Virus record (IMG/VR): IMGVR_UViG_3300045836_000088
Coordinates: 1 to 64,000 of that record
DNA from: a virus
Reading direction: 5' to 3' (one strand)
Length of the DNA stretch: 64,000 bases
Below the pieces are notes generated by a model. The model saw only the letters and a program-made list of their open reading frames with translations. It had not been told where the DNA came from and did no database searches. Within the stretch, counting starts at the first letter, position 1. Every line of letters starts with the position of its first letter. This document shows, piece after piece, positions 8,108 through 16,331 of this stretch. A program made the translations under genes and the position numbers.

Positions 8108-11100
8108 TTAGTTAGCCGATATTTTACGCCAAAGAGAACCGTTACTTTCAAGGTAGTAAGTTGTACCGTTGGTAAGCGCGGTGATCGCATTGCCGGAAGC
8201 ATCATACACCGTGCTTGCCGGAAACGACCATTGGAACCCGCTTGCGGTGTTGGTTACGATAACCTTAATAGTCATGCCGGCATAGCTGGAGGCTGTAGGC
8301 AAAGAAGCTGTTCGCGCTGCTGTTATGGTTGGCAGTTCAACATATTGATTTGCCGTCGTAATGGTATAATTAGCATCTGTAGCGGTAGCAATTACATTTA
8401 CATTTTGCTGATCAATTTGTCTCTTAGCACCTCCTAATTGAATATACAAGTGAGTACCATCATACCCCCCGGCTCCATCGTTTAAACTTGATGGTAAAGA
8501 TCCAGATCTGAATCTAAATTGCGCGTAGGTAGATGTTCCTCCCTGGAAATCAACCAAATCAGTTGCAGACTGCGAACCAAATGCCCATTTACCGGTATTG
8601 TCCATTGCTGCTCTTTGGGTAGGGGTAAATGATCCCCCAACTGAAAGACCTGACTGCCCGTAGAATGTTAAGCCACCGTTGTATGAGGTTACAGCGCCCA
8701 TATAAGTATCTTTTGCTACATAGTTGGAGCCGTTATAGGCAGCACCACCTAACAGGAAAAAGTTATTTGAGCCAGCAGATCCAGCGTACAAGCCATTATC
8801 TGAGGCTCCAAATGCCGCGTGTATTTGTGCAGCACCTGTGCTGTTCGCAATATCTAAAGCATAACGTGGAGTTAATGATTTATAATTCTTATCACCCAAC
8901 ATCGCCCATCCATTAGGACTAAGTATTAAAGGGAAATAGTTACCAATCTTTTTGGCTTTACTTTTGGGGTTAAAGAATGCAATAAACTGATTCGACATTA
9001 CTTTATGGCCTTCATTGCTTGGGTGCAAACTATCGAAAGGCGCATACAATGGATTGCCACTACCATCTGCCATTGGGGTATAAAAATCAATACAATTCTG
9101 ATACCCGTAAGTACTTAATAGCCATGAATTAAAAGTTTGTACAGCTGTTTTATAGGTGGAATTATCGCTTCTTGGCGTTAATAAGCAAATAAATAGATTA
9201 GTGCCAACTGTATAGCCATTGGATGTAAGCGAATTGACAAGGTTTGCATATTTAGTCTCTGTAGTACTTGTACCGTCAGAGGCAATATTATTGGTACCTA
9301 TTGAAAGGACAATTGTTGATGCCTGTGTGGCTAATATCTCGCTGAGATTAACATCGTCAATAGATTGGCCTGCTGTAGCATTTAAAAGCGTGGTGACGTT
9401 AGCATAATTCGAAACTAGTTCAATCCACTTATCAAAAGCATTGTCGGTAAAGAGCCCTCTGGTTATTGAATCACCAATTACGAAATAAGTAGGCGACTTA
9501 TTTTCGTTTCTGTCTACTTTAAAAAGCGTCACATCAAATGTCCCCTGTATAACGCCGATACCAAAACGGAAAGCATTAGGGAACATTACACTTACCGGAT
9601 ACGTCTGAATAAACTCGTACTCTGACGTATTGGTCATGCCCGTATTCTGATCTATTACTGTTGTTAAAATTTTATTTCTAATGAACTTTATTTTAACATT
9701 TAGCACGTCACCAGTGGTTATAGTCATACCATTGGTTGAGCTTAAAAATGGCGTAATGGAGTTATTGTAGTAGTATTTTATATAGCCATCTACCCCAACG
9801 CCAATTTGAAAGCTTGCATTATTATGAACAGCGTTCGATTGAAGCGTATAAAATAAGGCGTCACCACTATTTGTTGATCCTACTGTAGCGGTGCTACTGA
9901 TCGTAAAAGCCTCACTGTTACTATTTCCGTAAGCAGAATAAGTAATATACTTGCTAAGCGAAGTACTACTGGCGGTGGTCAGGTGCAACTTATTACTTAC
10001 AATAGTTATAGTGCCGCCACTATTATCTGTCCAGTTGGAGCCTAAAGAAGCTCTGCTAAAGGTATCGTTTATAACTGTTCCAACTTCTGGTTGGGAGTAG
10101 GCGGTAGGGTCAATTCCGCTACTTGTCAAATACGCAGCATCATTATTGAAATAACTCACATTCGTTGGGAATGTATTTAGTGAGCCATCACCCCTAATAT
10201 ACTGTGCAGTTGTGCCCGTTGGATTATTAAACTTTCCGGTAATCGCACTGGCATTGGTAGCTATAGCATTATCGTGATTGGCTAATGCCTGTTCTAAATT
10301 ATCGCCTACAGAGTAAGATGATCCTGTCGAAGTCGGCTTTGTACTTATGGTATTTGTCTGGCCGTTAGTTATCCCATAGCCACTTAACATTGTTGGGGTA
10401 CTTGTAATTTTAGACCAAGGAAAAGAAGCAATCCAGCTTGGATTTGCATAACTGCCAGTGAGTAAAGGGTATTTAGTATCGGCTGTAGCCGCTGTTTGAT
10501 ACGGGCTAAGTGCTGCTGTTACTGCTGATGTGCTTGGGTAATCTGTCGCACTATTGGTAAGACTTGTTACTTTGTTGGCCTGATTTTCAGGGGTGAACCC
10601 TAAAGCGGCTTGTTTTCCATTAAAAGTAGTCCAATCGGCGGCACTTAAATATCCCGGCTGCAAAGTGCTTGCTTGTTGGATAGTTACATTGTTATTGCCG
10701 TCTACTGCTAAAGGTGAGCTATATGTGTAAGTACTTCCGCTTACTTTCTGAATCAGGTTTGCATCTGCCTGCCCGTCTTTAAACCAATACTCTAATACTG
10801 ACCCGCCAGTCATTACCCCTGTAGTGGCATTAATAGTACCTGTAGGGTTAATGTATATAGGGAAGTTACCCGTCCTGTTTTTAGCCGTAGACAGATAAGT
10901 TAATACCTCTGCTGTAGACTGATAAGGCCGGTAAACAAAGTGCGTAGCATCATAGTAGTAGCTACGCGCATCTGCCGGAATACCATTAACGCCGAGCGGC
11001 TTACTTACTACAGTATGGGCACTTGGTGAATAAGTCTGCGCATGTGTTTGCACAAAGGCTCCTAAAAATGTAAGGAGCAATAAAGAACTGATTGTTATTT

Positions 11101-11110
11101 TCTTAAACAT
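8108..11110 (-). CDS. SGNH/GDSL-hydrolase tail or surface protein with signal peptide (1000 aa)
   Basis: Residues 1-24 form a Sec signal peptide ending THA. A Thr/Ser/Ala-rich region with phage tail-type repeats (GYLSAADWTTFNGKQ) follows. The SGNH esterase domain spans about 540-715: VIGDSI (Ser near 548), GTNN near 607, and DSLHPSNEGH with Asp/His near 691-694. The C-terminus resembles Bacteroidota phage fibre ends. Likely a receptor-binding or polysaccharide-deacetylating protein; the export signal is unusual for a virion part. Followed at 13 nt by another exported protein. Confidence 0.75.
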   Translation of the reverse strand: MFKKITISSLLLLTFLGAFVQTHAQTYSPSAHTVVSKPLGVNGIPADARSYYYDATHFVYRPYQSTAEVLTYLSTAKNRTGNFPIYINPTGTINATTGVMTGGSVLEYWFKDGQADANLIQKVSGSTYTYSSPLAVDGNNNVTIQQASTLQPGYLSAADWTTFNGKQAALGFTPENQANKVTSLTNSATDYPSTSAVTAALSPYQTAATADTKYPLLTGSYANPSWIASFPWSKITSTPTMLSGYGITNGQTNTISTKPTSTGSSYSVGDNLEQALANHDNAIATNASAITGKFNNPTGTTAQYIRGDGSLNTFPTNVSYFNNDAAYLTSSGIDPTAYSQPEVGTVINDTFSRASLGSNWTDNSGGTITIVSNKLHLTTASSTSLSKYITYSAYGNSNSEAFTISSTATVGSTNSGDALFYTLQSNAVHNNASFQIGVGVDGYIKYYYNNSITPFLSSTNGMTITTGDVLNVKIKFIRNKILTTVIDQNTGMTNTSEYEFIQTYPVSVMFPNAFRFGIGVIQGTFDVTLFKVDRNENKSPTYFVIGDSITRGLFTDNAFDKWIELVSNYANVTTLLNATAGQSIDDVNLSEILATQASTIVLSIGTNNIASDGTSTTETKYANLVNSLTSNGYTVGTNLFICLLTPRSDNSTYKTAVQTFNSWLLSTYGYQNCIDFYTPMADGSGNPLYAPFDSLHPSNEGHKVMSNQFIAFFNPKSKAKKIGNYFPLILSPNGWAMLGDKNYKSLTPRYALDIANSTGAAQIHAAFGASDNGLYAGSAGSNNFFLLGGAAYNGSNYVAKDTYMGAVTSYNGGLTFYGQSGLSVGGSFTPTQRAAMDNTGKWAFGSQSATDLVDFQGGTSTYAQFRFRSGSLPSSLNDGAGGYDGTHLYIQLGGAKRQIDQQNVNVIATATDANYTITTANQYVELPTITAARTASLPTASSYAGMTIKVIVTNTASGFQWSFPASTVYDASGNAITALTNGTTYYLESNGSLWRKISAN

Positions 11111-11116
11111 TGCTTT

Positions 11117-12184
11117 TTATGCTGAATAAGTGAATACTGGATTAGTTGGATCGATAGTAGCTATCTGCCTTGTGAAGTAATAGGTATAGCCGCCTGTAGT
11201 TACAGGAGTATTGTATAACTGGTCAGGTATTTGGCCGTTGTTTAATACGCTGTTATACCATGTAATAAAGGCTATCTGTGTACTTGGCACCTTGAATACA
11301 ATAAACTTCTGATCGTAGCTAGTAGGCCATGTAATAGCCAATGAACTTGCGCCAAGTGTAAAGCCTGCTGTATTAGGTAGCGGAACTGCTGTGATATTCG
11401 CTGACGGGTCTGTATCTGAATAACCAAATGATACTGTTGCCTGAATAGTCTCGCTTTTCTGCGCTGAACCTGATGTATATGGAGACTGCGCGACTTGGCT
11501 TGCAGTGATAGTCACACTTCCCGGTGCTACTGCGTGTAGTTGATTTCCATTCACTATAGTTGCTATTGTTGTATCAGAAGATTGGAAGGTTATTGCAGCA
11601 GGGCTATTTGAGGTAGCTACAAGTGTTTGATCTGCGTCACCAACTTGCATTGGGTTGGGCTGCGTAAAGTTGATTACAGTGGTGATAATTGCTGTAACAG
11701 TTATTGATTGACTTGTTACGCTTGCTGATGTATAACCACTTATAGCCGCCTGACTTGCTGTTACTGTACAAGTACCACCACCTACAGCATGTAATTTGCC
11801 ATTAACTATAGTAGCAACATTAGGGTTAGAAGTAGTATAAGTAACAGTTGCGGAGCTATTAGAAGTAGTATATAACGTCTGGTCAGCATCCCCAACATTC
11901 ATATTGGTAGGCTGAGAGGTGAAGGTCAATACTGTTGTAGTTGCAGGACTATAGTTACCTAAATACTCAGCAAGAAGTGTATATAATTCTTCTGTTGTGC
12001 CATTATAAATGGCGTTATCAACTTGCTTTCTTAAAGCCCACGTTACGACATTCAGCTTAAATAGCTCCGTTTTATAAGGAAGCGGCAAACAAGCCGGATA
12101 GTTGCTTAATATTGTCGCTGATTCACTAGCCAACAAAGCTTCTCCGGCTAATAATGTTGCCTGTATGGTAGATGGGTCTGTCAT
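11117..12184 (-). CDS. Tail/surface protein with two BIG2-like Ig repeats (355 aa)
   Basis: The helical N-terminus (about 1-80) is followed by two homologous blocks of about 85 residues. Each has V-G-D-A-D-Q-T-L, a VATIVNG or IATIVNG segment and TVTASQ or TITASQ, typical of bacterial Ig-like (group 2) domains. The C-terminal domain is distinct and aromatic. Such domains mediate weak surface adhesion on phage particles. Overlaps the upstream gene by 4 nt (ATGA). Confidence 0.7.
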   Translation of the reverse strand: MTDPSTIQATLLAGEALLASESATILSNYPACLPLPYKTELFKLNVVTWALRKQVDNAIYNGTTEELYTLLAEYLGNYSPATTTVLTFTSQPTNMNVGDADQTLYTTSNSSATVTYTTSNPNVATIVNGKLHAVGGGTCTVTASQAAISGYTSASVTSQSITVTAIITTVINFTQPNPMQVGDADQTLVATSNSPAAITFQSSDTTIATIVNGNQLHAVAPGSVTITASQVAQSPYTSGSAQKSETIQATVSFGYSDTDPSANITAVPLPNTAGFTLGASSLAITWPTSYDQKFIVFKVPSTQIAFITWYNSVLNNGQIPDQLYNTPVTTGGYTYYFTRQIATIDPTNPVFTYSA

Positions 12185-12423
12185 TTTCTGATACGATTAA
12201 GGATAGTATAGGCACTATTGATAAAGTTGGAAAAGCTGACTAAATCCCCTTGATTAAGGACTATATCAGCACTTCTCAGAAACAGAAAAGACATTTCCAT
12301 ATATATCTTCTCCATTTTTCTCATAGGGCAACATCCATAGCTTTCAAGGTATTTAGGAACCAAGTCAGCAAAACGCTCCCACGCTGAATTATAAATCGTT
12401 TGATATTGGGTAGGGACTGCCAT
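12181..12423 (-). CDS. Hypothetical protein in tail operon (80 aa)
   Basis: Small helical protein with two adjacent cysteines (GCCPM) near residue 31. It is coupled to the Ig-repeat protein by a 4-nt overlap and starts 1 nt after the upstream gene stops. Probably a virion or assembly component by position; no family recognised. Confidence 0.6.
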   Translation of the reverse strand: MAVPTQYQTIYNSAWERFADLVPKYLESYGCCPMRKMEKIYMEMSFLFLRSADIVLNQGDLVSFSNFINSAYTILNRIRK

Positions 12424-12424
12424 T

Positions 12425-12748
12425 TTAAACCTTACTTGCTTGGTATTGAACTAAGGAATACATAGCATTTTCATAGTTCACAGTCAGGTAAACTACCAGT
12501 GTATCGGTATTGGCTATACCTACTGGAGGATTGCCAAACGTCCACGAATAAGAGGGCAACCCATTAGCATCAAAGCTCTGAGAAAAGGTTGTTGTTGCAT
12601 CAATACCAAATGTTTTGCCGAGTGTGTTATCCACTACGCGCAATAGGCTATTTTCCGATAAATCGAAGCCTGTTACATTTGAAATTGTTAATACGTTCCC
12701 CGCTAGTGTTGCGGTATATACGTTCTGTTTACCTATGATAAGCTGCAT
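12425..12748 (-). CDS. Hypothetical structural protein (107 aa)
   Basis: Beta-rich sequence with alternating Thr/Val/Asn segments, no signal peptide. First gene of the minus-strand tail operon running to 7820; no strong promoter box is evident upstream. A fibre or adaptor role is inferred only from position. Confidence 0.55.
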   Translation of the reverse strand: MQLIIGKQNVYTATLAGNVLTISNVTGFDLSENSLLRVVDNTLGKTFGIDATTTFSQSFDANGLPSYSWTFGNPPVGIANTDTLVVYLTVNYENAMYSLVQYQASKV

Positions 12749-12819
12749 ACTATTGTCTTATTGCTTATCAAAAGTACCCGTTAAAGAGGCTCAGTTTTGG
12801 GGGTGTAAACTGCACTAAA

Positions 12820-12848
12820 AAAGCCCGCACAATCAAAGTACGAGCTTT
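12820..12848 (-). terminator. Terminator after integrase
   Basis: On the minus strand AAAGCTCGTAC pairs fully with GTGCGGGCTTT using two G-U pairs, followed by TTTT. On the plus strand the same stem has two C-A mismatches, so it works best for minus-strand transcription leaving the integrase gene. Confidence 0.65.
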
Positions 12849-12872
12849 CTGGTTGGGTTGTTTTATGTATGT

Positions 12873-14177
12873 TTAGAAGGTTAGATCTTCTTCCTTGTAA
12901 ATTTTAACTAAAGTAATATCGTAATCTTTCTTATAATCTTCTGTAGTTTTTGTGTTGCTATGTCTCGCGGCGTGGCTTATTTCGTATGATGATTTACCCA
13001 ACATCATCATGTGTACAATGCGAGTATGTTTCCATCCATACATTGTGTAATCATTACTCAATTTGCATTTCTCTCTAACTTTATCCCACCTCCTTGAAAA
13101 CCAGTTTTTATCACATTGATATGGGCTTGGCAATCCTTGTTTGCCGAAAATATAGTAGTGTTTGGGAAGCTTTCTTAGCCCCATATCATTAATTGCCCGC
13201 GCTAATTCATCAGGGTAATCTCGGTTCTGATCACTGTCATTTTTTGTCCATTCTTTCCTGAACCTAATTTGGTGGAGGTCGAAATCAATGTCACCAACCT
13301 TAATATTCATAAGCTCCTTATTGGAACGAATCATTACCCAATAAATGAACTGGCAGGCTCGATATAGCGGTTCTACCTTCCTAATCTCCGGCTTAACCTG
13401 CTTTGCTATTATCCTATCAAACCACTTATGTAAGGTAGTTGTAGTCTTTATCTTCTCGATTTTACCCTCTAATGGGTTTTTGGCTACATAGTCTTCTGCA
13501 TAAAGCCATCTGAATAACGTATTAGCATATTCCCAATGATGGTTGACAGTCCCCGGCTTCCATTTCCTATCTTTTACTACTTTTCCCATAGCATCAGAGA
13601 TATGCCTATATCTTATATCCCCAACTTTAATATCTTCAGGGATGCCATCTAGAATCCATTCAATTGCGCTCTCGTATGCCTCTATCGTTTTGGCCTCTAC
13701 ATCCCTGCTTTTTCTGTTCTGGATAAATGCATTAAATGCTTCTTTAGCAACAATAGCCTTTCGACGGTCTTCCTCCTTTACGGTTTTGGAATGAGCAATT
13801 TCCTTTTTTACCTCACCGGTAATCTTAAATGACTTTAATTGATCTTCAAAAGGATTGATTAGTCCAAGCTTCAACGAATATTCAACAAGCTCTCTTATTT
13901 CCTCTGCACGTTCTTCACGCAGGAGCTCTTTTTGCAATCTCTGTTCTTCTGTTAAATTTTTTACGGTGAACCCCTCATTTAAGCCTTTGTATACTTTAAA
14001 TCGCTTAGTTGATCTTGGGTAAAGATCTGGATAGTTTTTCTGTAATTCGGCGGGGACGGCATAGTGAAACTCAATATACCATTTATTCGGATTAGTCTTA
14101 ACAATCCTTGGTTTAGTATAAGGTTTAATATCCCTTATCTTCTTACTTCTTTTATAGTCAGGATAAATTAATGCCAT
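12873..14177 (-). CDS. int: Tyrosine recombinase, phage integrase (434 aa)
   Basis: An N-terminal arm/SAM-like domain (residues about 130-250) precedes a C-terminal catalytic domain. Likely active-site positions are an Arg in VMIRSNKEL, a KHT motif (K383-H384-T385) where many relatives have RHT, an R405-H406 pair, and Y415 in TTEDY as nucleophile. The KHT form is common in Bacteroidota integrases. It catalyses site-specific integration; an attP-like site lies 230 nt upstream of its start and the repressor gene beyond that. Confidence 0.9.
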   Translation of the reverse strand: MALIYPDYKRSKKIRDIKPYTKPRIVKTNPNKWYIEFHYAVPAELQKNYPDLYPRSTKRFKVYKGLNEGFTVKNLTEEQRLQKELLREERAEEIRELVEYSLKLGLINPFEDQLKSFKITGEVKKEIAHSKTVKEEDRRKAIVAKEAFNAFIQNRKSRDVEAKTIEAYESAIEWILDGIPEDIKVGDIRYRHISDAMGKVVKDRKWKPGTVNHHWEYANTLFRWLYAEDYVAKNPLEGKIEKIKTTTTLHKWFDRIIAKQVKPEIRKVEPLYRACQFIYWVMIRSNKELMNIKVGDIDFDLHQIRFRKEWTKNDSDQNRDYPDELARAINDMGLRKLPKHYYIFGKQGLPSPYQCDKNWFSRRWDKVREKCKLSNDYTMYGWKHTRIVHMMMLGKSSYEISHAARHSNTKTTEDYKKDYDITLVKIYKEEDLTF

Positions 14178-14326
14178 AGTTGGTGAGGTTAAAGCATTTC
14201 AACTTTACCTATTAGTCAATCTGTAGTAAATCGAATAATCGGTACTAAATTAAATGTTTGATTAGAATGTAGAGTAATGTTTATGGTTTTTCGGCGGTTA
14301 TTTGCAGAGTAATAGGCTATTTTTAA

Positions 14327-14505
14327 GGGACATTTCGCGTGTCCCTGCTGTGTCCCCTAATTTTTCGACACCTCATTTTGTGCGTTTTTAATAGGTTTTG
14401 GTGGATTTAGTGCCCAGGGAGAGACTCGAAACATGAAATAAAAAACAGCATTTTTGACCTTTAAATGGCGTTTTTATGAATAGTATTGTGTCCCTTATGT
14501 GTCCC
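14327..14505 (-). other. Phage attachment site (attP-like): tRNA 3'-end core with flanking arm motifs
   Basis: Positions 14406-14432, read on the minus strand, look like the 3' end of a tRNA gene (T-loop TTTCGAGTC, stem, acceptor ending GGGCAC then TA); the 5' part of a tRNA is absent. TGTCCC motifs lie on both sides: 14327-14332 (inverted), 14340-14345 and 14351-14356 on one side, 14489-14494 and 14500-14505 on the other. Arms on both sides fit attP of an unintegrated phage whose integrase targets a host tRNA. Confidence 0.6.
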
Positions 14506-14670
14506 TAAACTTACCTTCTTTAAAAGCGTGTTGCAAAGGTAAAAAGGCTGAGCAGAATTCCAAATTATTTGTTAATTGAGTGCAGTACAATTGTGTATAT
14601 CAATTGTTTAAAATAATTTGAAAATTCCGGCTTTATTAATTTGAAGTTAAATATTGGCGGCGTTATTTGC

Positions 14671-15570
14671 CTAAGACTGTACTTGATCCATGTAGCCTTT
14701 TACGAGATATATCCTTCTTATGTCATGCTTGGCAACAGTAAAAGAATCGTATTGTCTTCTCCCGCTTGGCGCGGTAGCAGTGTTATCAGAGTCGGCAATG
14801 ATTGTATCTTCAGAATCGCCTTTTAATAACCGCTTGATTGTGCTGTACCCATCAAACTCAATCCAGTACACCTCCCCATAAGAAATATATTTTGCTGTAA
14901 CTTTTTTAAGAAATACCACACCTCCGGGTCTGTATATCGGCAACATCGATTCTCCTCTTACAACCCTCCCAAATTCGCAGTCTGAAAATTGAGGTGCAAA
15001 CACGTGGTACTTCGGTGAAACTTCTGGCTCATCATTATATACTTCCACTGCACTTCCCATAACTGGCAATTCATAAACAGGTGTCATTTTCTGCCCTGTT
15101 GATAAAGTGGGTGTCATGTTTACTACAATACCCATGCGCTCTGATTCATGAGTATCATGCGCCTTACTGGATGTTAATTCAATTCCCTTGATATCTATAC
15201 CAAAGTTTTCTTTGATTAGCGATAAAACGTCAGTCCCAATATCAGTCTTAGTGTACAGTGCTTGCAATGCTTCGACAGTTATATTTAATTCTTTTGCCGC
15301 CTGCTCATCAGATATACCTTTATCCTTTAATGCTTTTTTTAATTGACGGCCGGTTACTACAGTTTGTTTTGAAAACTGCTTGCTTTGAGCCGGTTTTACA
15401 TCTGTCAACGATATGTTGAGTTCAGTTTCTAGTCGCCTAACAAAATTAGGGTCAGGATGAGCACTTTTAATGTAATTATAAAAAGTAACTCGTGTTATCC
15501 CCAATCTCCCCGCAACTTCTGTAACTGTTTTCTTTTGTCTTTTAATCTCGCTTAAGACTGTTTGTTCCAT
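14671..15570 (-). CDS. CI/LexA-like repressor with S24 domain (299 aa)
   Basis: Two helix-turn-helix-like segments: residues about 15-35 (TEVAGRLGITRVTFYNYIKS) and about 76-105 (QLKKALKDKGISDEQAAKEL). The S24-type C-terminal region (about 165-295) contains GESM with candidate Ser208 and STIKRL with candidate Lys246. A usual Ala-Gly cleavage dipeptide is not obvious. Divergent from the cro-side operon; likely binds the repeated TATTGACAAAT sites at 15.6 and 54.8 kb to maintain lysogeny and respond to DNA damage. Confidence 0.85.
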   Translation of the reverse strand: MEQTVLSEIKRQKKTVTEVAGRLGITRVTFYNYIKSAHPDPNFVRRLETELNISLTDVKPAQSKQFSKQTVVTGRQLKKALKDKGISDEQAAKELNITVEALQALYTKTDIGTDVLSLIKENFGIDIKGIELTSSKAHDTHESERMGIVVNMTPTLSTGQKMTPVYELPVMGSAVEVYNDEPEVSPKYHVFAPQFSDCEFGRVVRGESMLPIYRPGGVVFLKKVTAKYISYGEVYWIEFDGYSTIKRLLKGDSEDTIIADSDNTATAPSGRRQYDSFTVAKHDIRRIYLVKGYMDQVQS

Positions 15571-15594
15571 TCAGGTTGAATAAAAATAAAAATA

Positions 15595-15664
15595 TTTACA
15601 AGTGTATTGACAAATGTAAAAACATGTGTATATTTGTGAAGTAATATTGACAAATATAAATAAC
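15595..15664 (+). promoter_or_regulatory. Cro-side early promoter with repressor-operator repeats
   Basis: Contains TTGAC (15608-15612), 17 nt, then TATATTTG (15630-15637), a Bacteroidota-type promoter. TATTGACAAATGTAAA (15605-15620) recurs with one change at 15645-15660 and may be paired operator sites. A 34-nt stretch (15604-15637) recurs exactly at 54767-54800. It sits between the divergent repressor and first plus-strand gene. Confidence 0.75.
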
Positions 15665-15682
15665 TATTAAACATTGCACAAC

Positions 15683-15883
15683 ATGGAAATGCCTAAATCC
15701 CGCAGAGAACTGCTTGAGGAAATACACCCCGGTGAGGGTTTACCTATAACTCAAACGGAAAGGCACTCGTGGCAAAGCACAGTGACCGCTATAAACAAGA
15801 AACTTGGAAAAAAGTTTACAATTCGCACCGATCCTTCCACAAAAGAAATACGTGTCTGGAAGTTAAAATTAAAAATTGAATAA
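15683..15883 (+). CDS. Hypothetical protein of the immunity operon (66 aa)
   Basis: First gene after the repressor-side promoter. I chose ATG at 15683 over a TTG nine bases earlier. Small basic protein with SRRELLEEIHPGEG near the start and a beta-like basic end (IRVWKLKLK). It may be a small regulator, but no family is recognised. Confidence 0.6.
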   Translation: MEMPKSRRELLEEIHPGEGLPITQTERHSWQSTVTAINKKLGKKFTIRTDPSTKEIRVWKLKLKIE

Positions 15884-15887
15884 AGCA

Positions 15888-16121
15888 ATGTACGTAGCCC
15901 ATTCTAAAATAAGGGTAGTATCTAAACCATATGCCCAGCCTAAAAAAACACGAGCCGAAGTTTTACACGAAAATGCCTTATTGTTTGCAGCGGACTTTAC
16001 ACTGACTATAAGTAGAAATGCAAAAAAAGAGTCAGAGTATATTTTAAGAAGTACGCTTAATGATGAGGAATATGAATATTACCTATTGACAAGAACTGGT
16101 AACAACCCGAAGGCTATTTAA
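15888..16121 (+). CDS. Small regulator-operon protein with EEYEYYL C-terminus (77 aa)
   Basis: ATG at 15888 is preferred over an upstream TTG. The C-terminus (DEEYEYYL, then a basic stretch, ending AI) closely resembles that of the protein at 49829-50101, so the two are distant paralogs. Located between two small genes of the cro-side operon, 1 nt before the HTH gene. Function unknown; a regulatory partner is possible. Confidence 0.6.
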   Translation: MYVAHSKIRVVSKPYAQPKKTRAEVLHENALLFAADFTLTISRNAKKESEYILRSTLNDEEYEYYLLTRTGNNPKAI

Positions 16122-16122
16122 C

Positions 16123-16326
16123 ATGAACTTAGATTATAAAGCAATTGCGACATTTTTAAGAGCCAAGGTCGAAAGTGAAGGTAAGTTACAGACAGAAATC
16201 GCAAAAGAGATAGGCATCAGCATGTCTTCTCTGCAAAGGGCATTAAAGGGTCAATTGAAAGACATTGATCCTTTAATGGCTATCTGTAACTTTATTGGCA
16301 AATCAATTTATTTGTTTGTTAAATAG
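16123..16326 (+). CDS. Cro-like HTH protein (67 aa)
   Basis: The sequence TEIAKEIGISMSSLQRALKG (residues about 24-43) is a helix-turn-helix of the XRE/Cro type, in a protein barely larger than the domain. Its position in the operon divergent from the S24 repressor is that of a Cro or CII-like regulator. It converges on the large minus-strand virion gene with only 5 nt between stops. Confidence 0.7.
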   Translation: MNLDYKAIATFLRAKVESEGKLQTEIAKEIGISMSSLQRALKGQLKDIDPLMAICNFIGKSIYLFVK

Positions 16327-16331
16327 CATTC

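Noticed and set aside
14406-14432. tRNA gene on the minus strand
   Set aside because: Only the T-loop to acceptor 3' part is present; no anticodon arm or 5' half. It is better explained as an attachment-site core.
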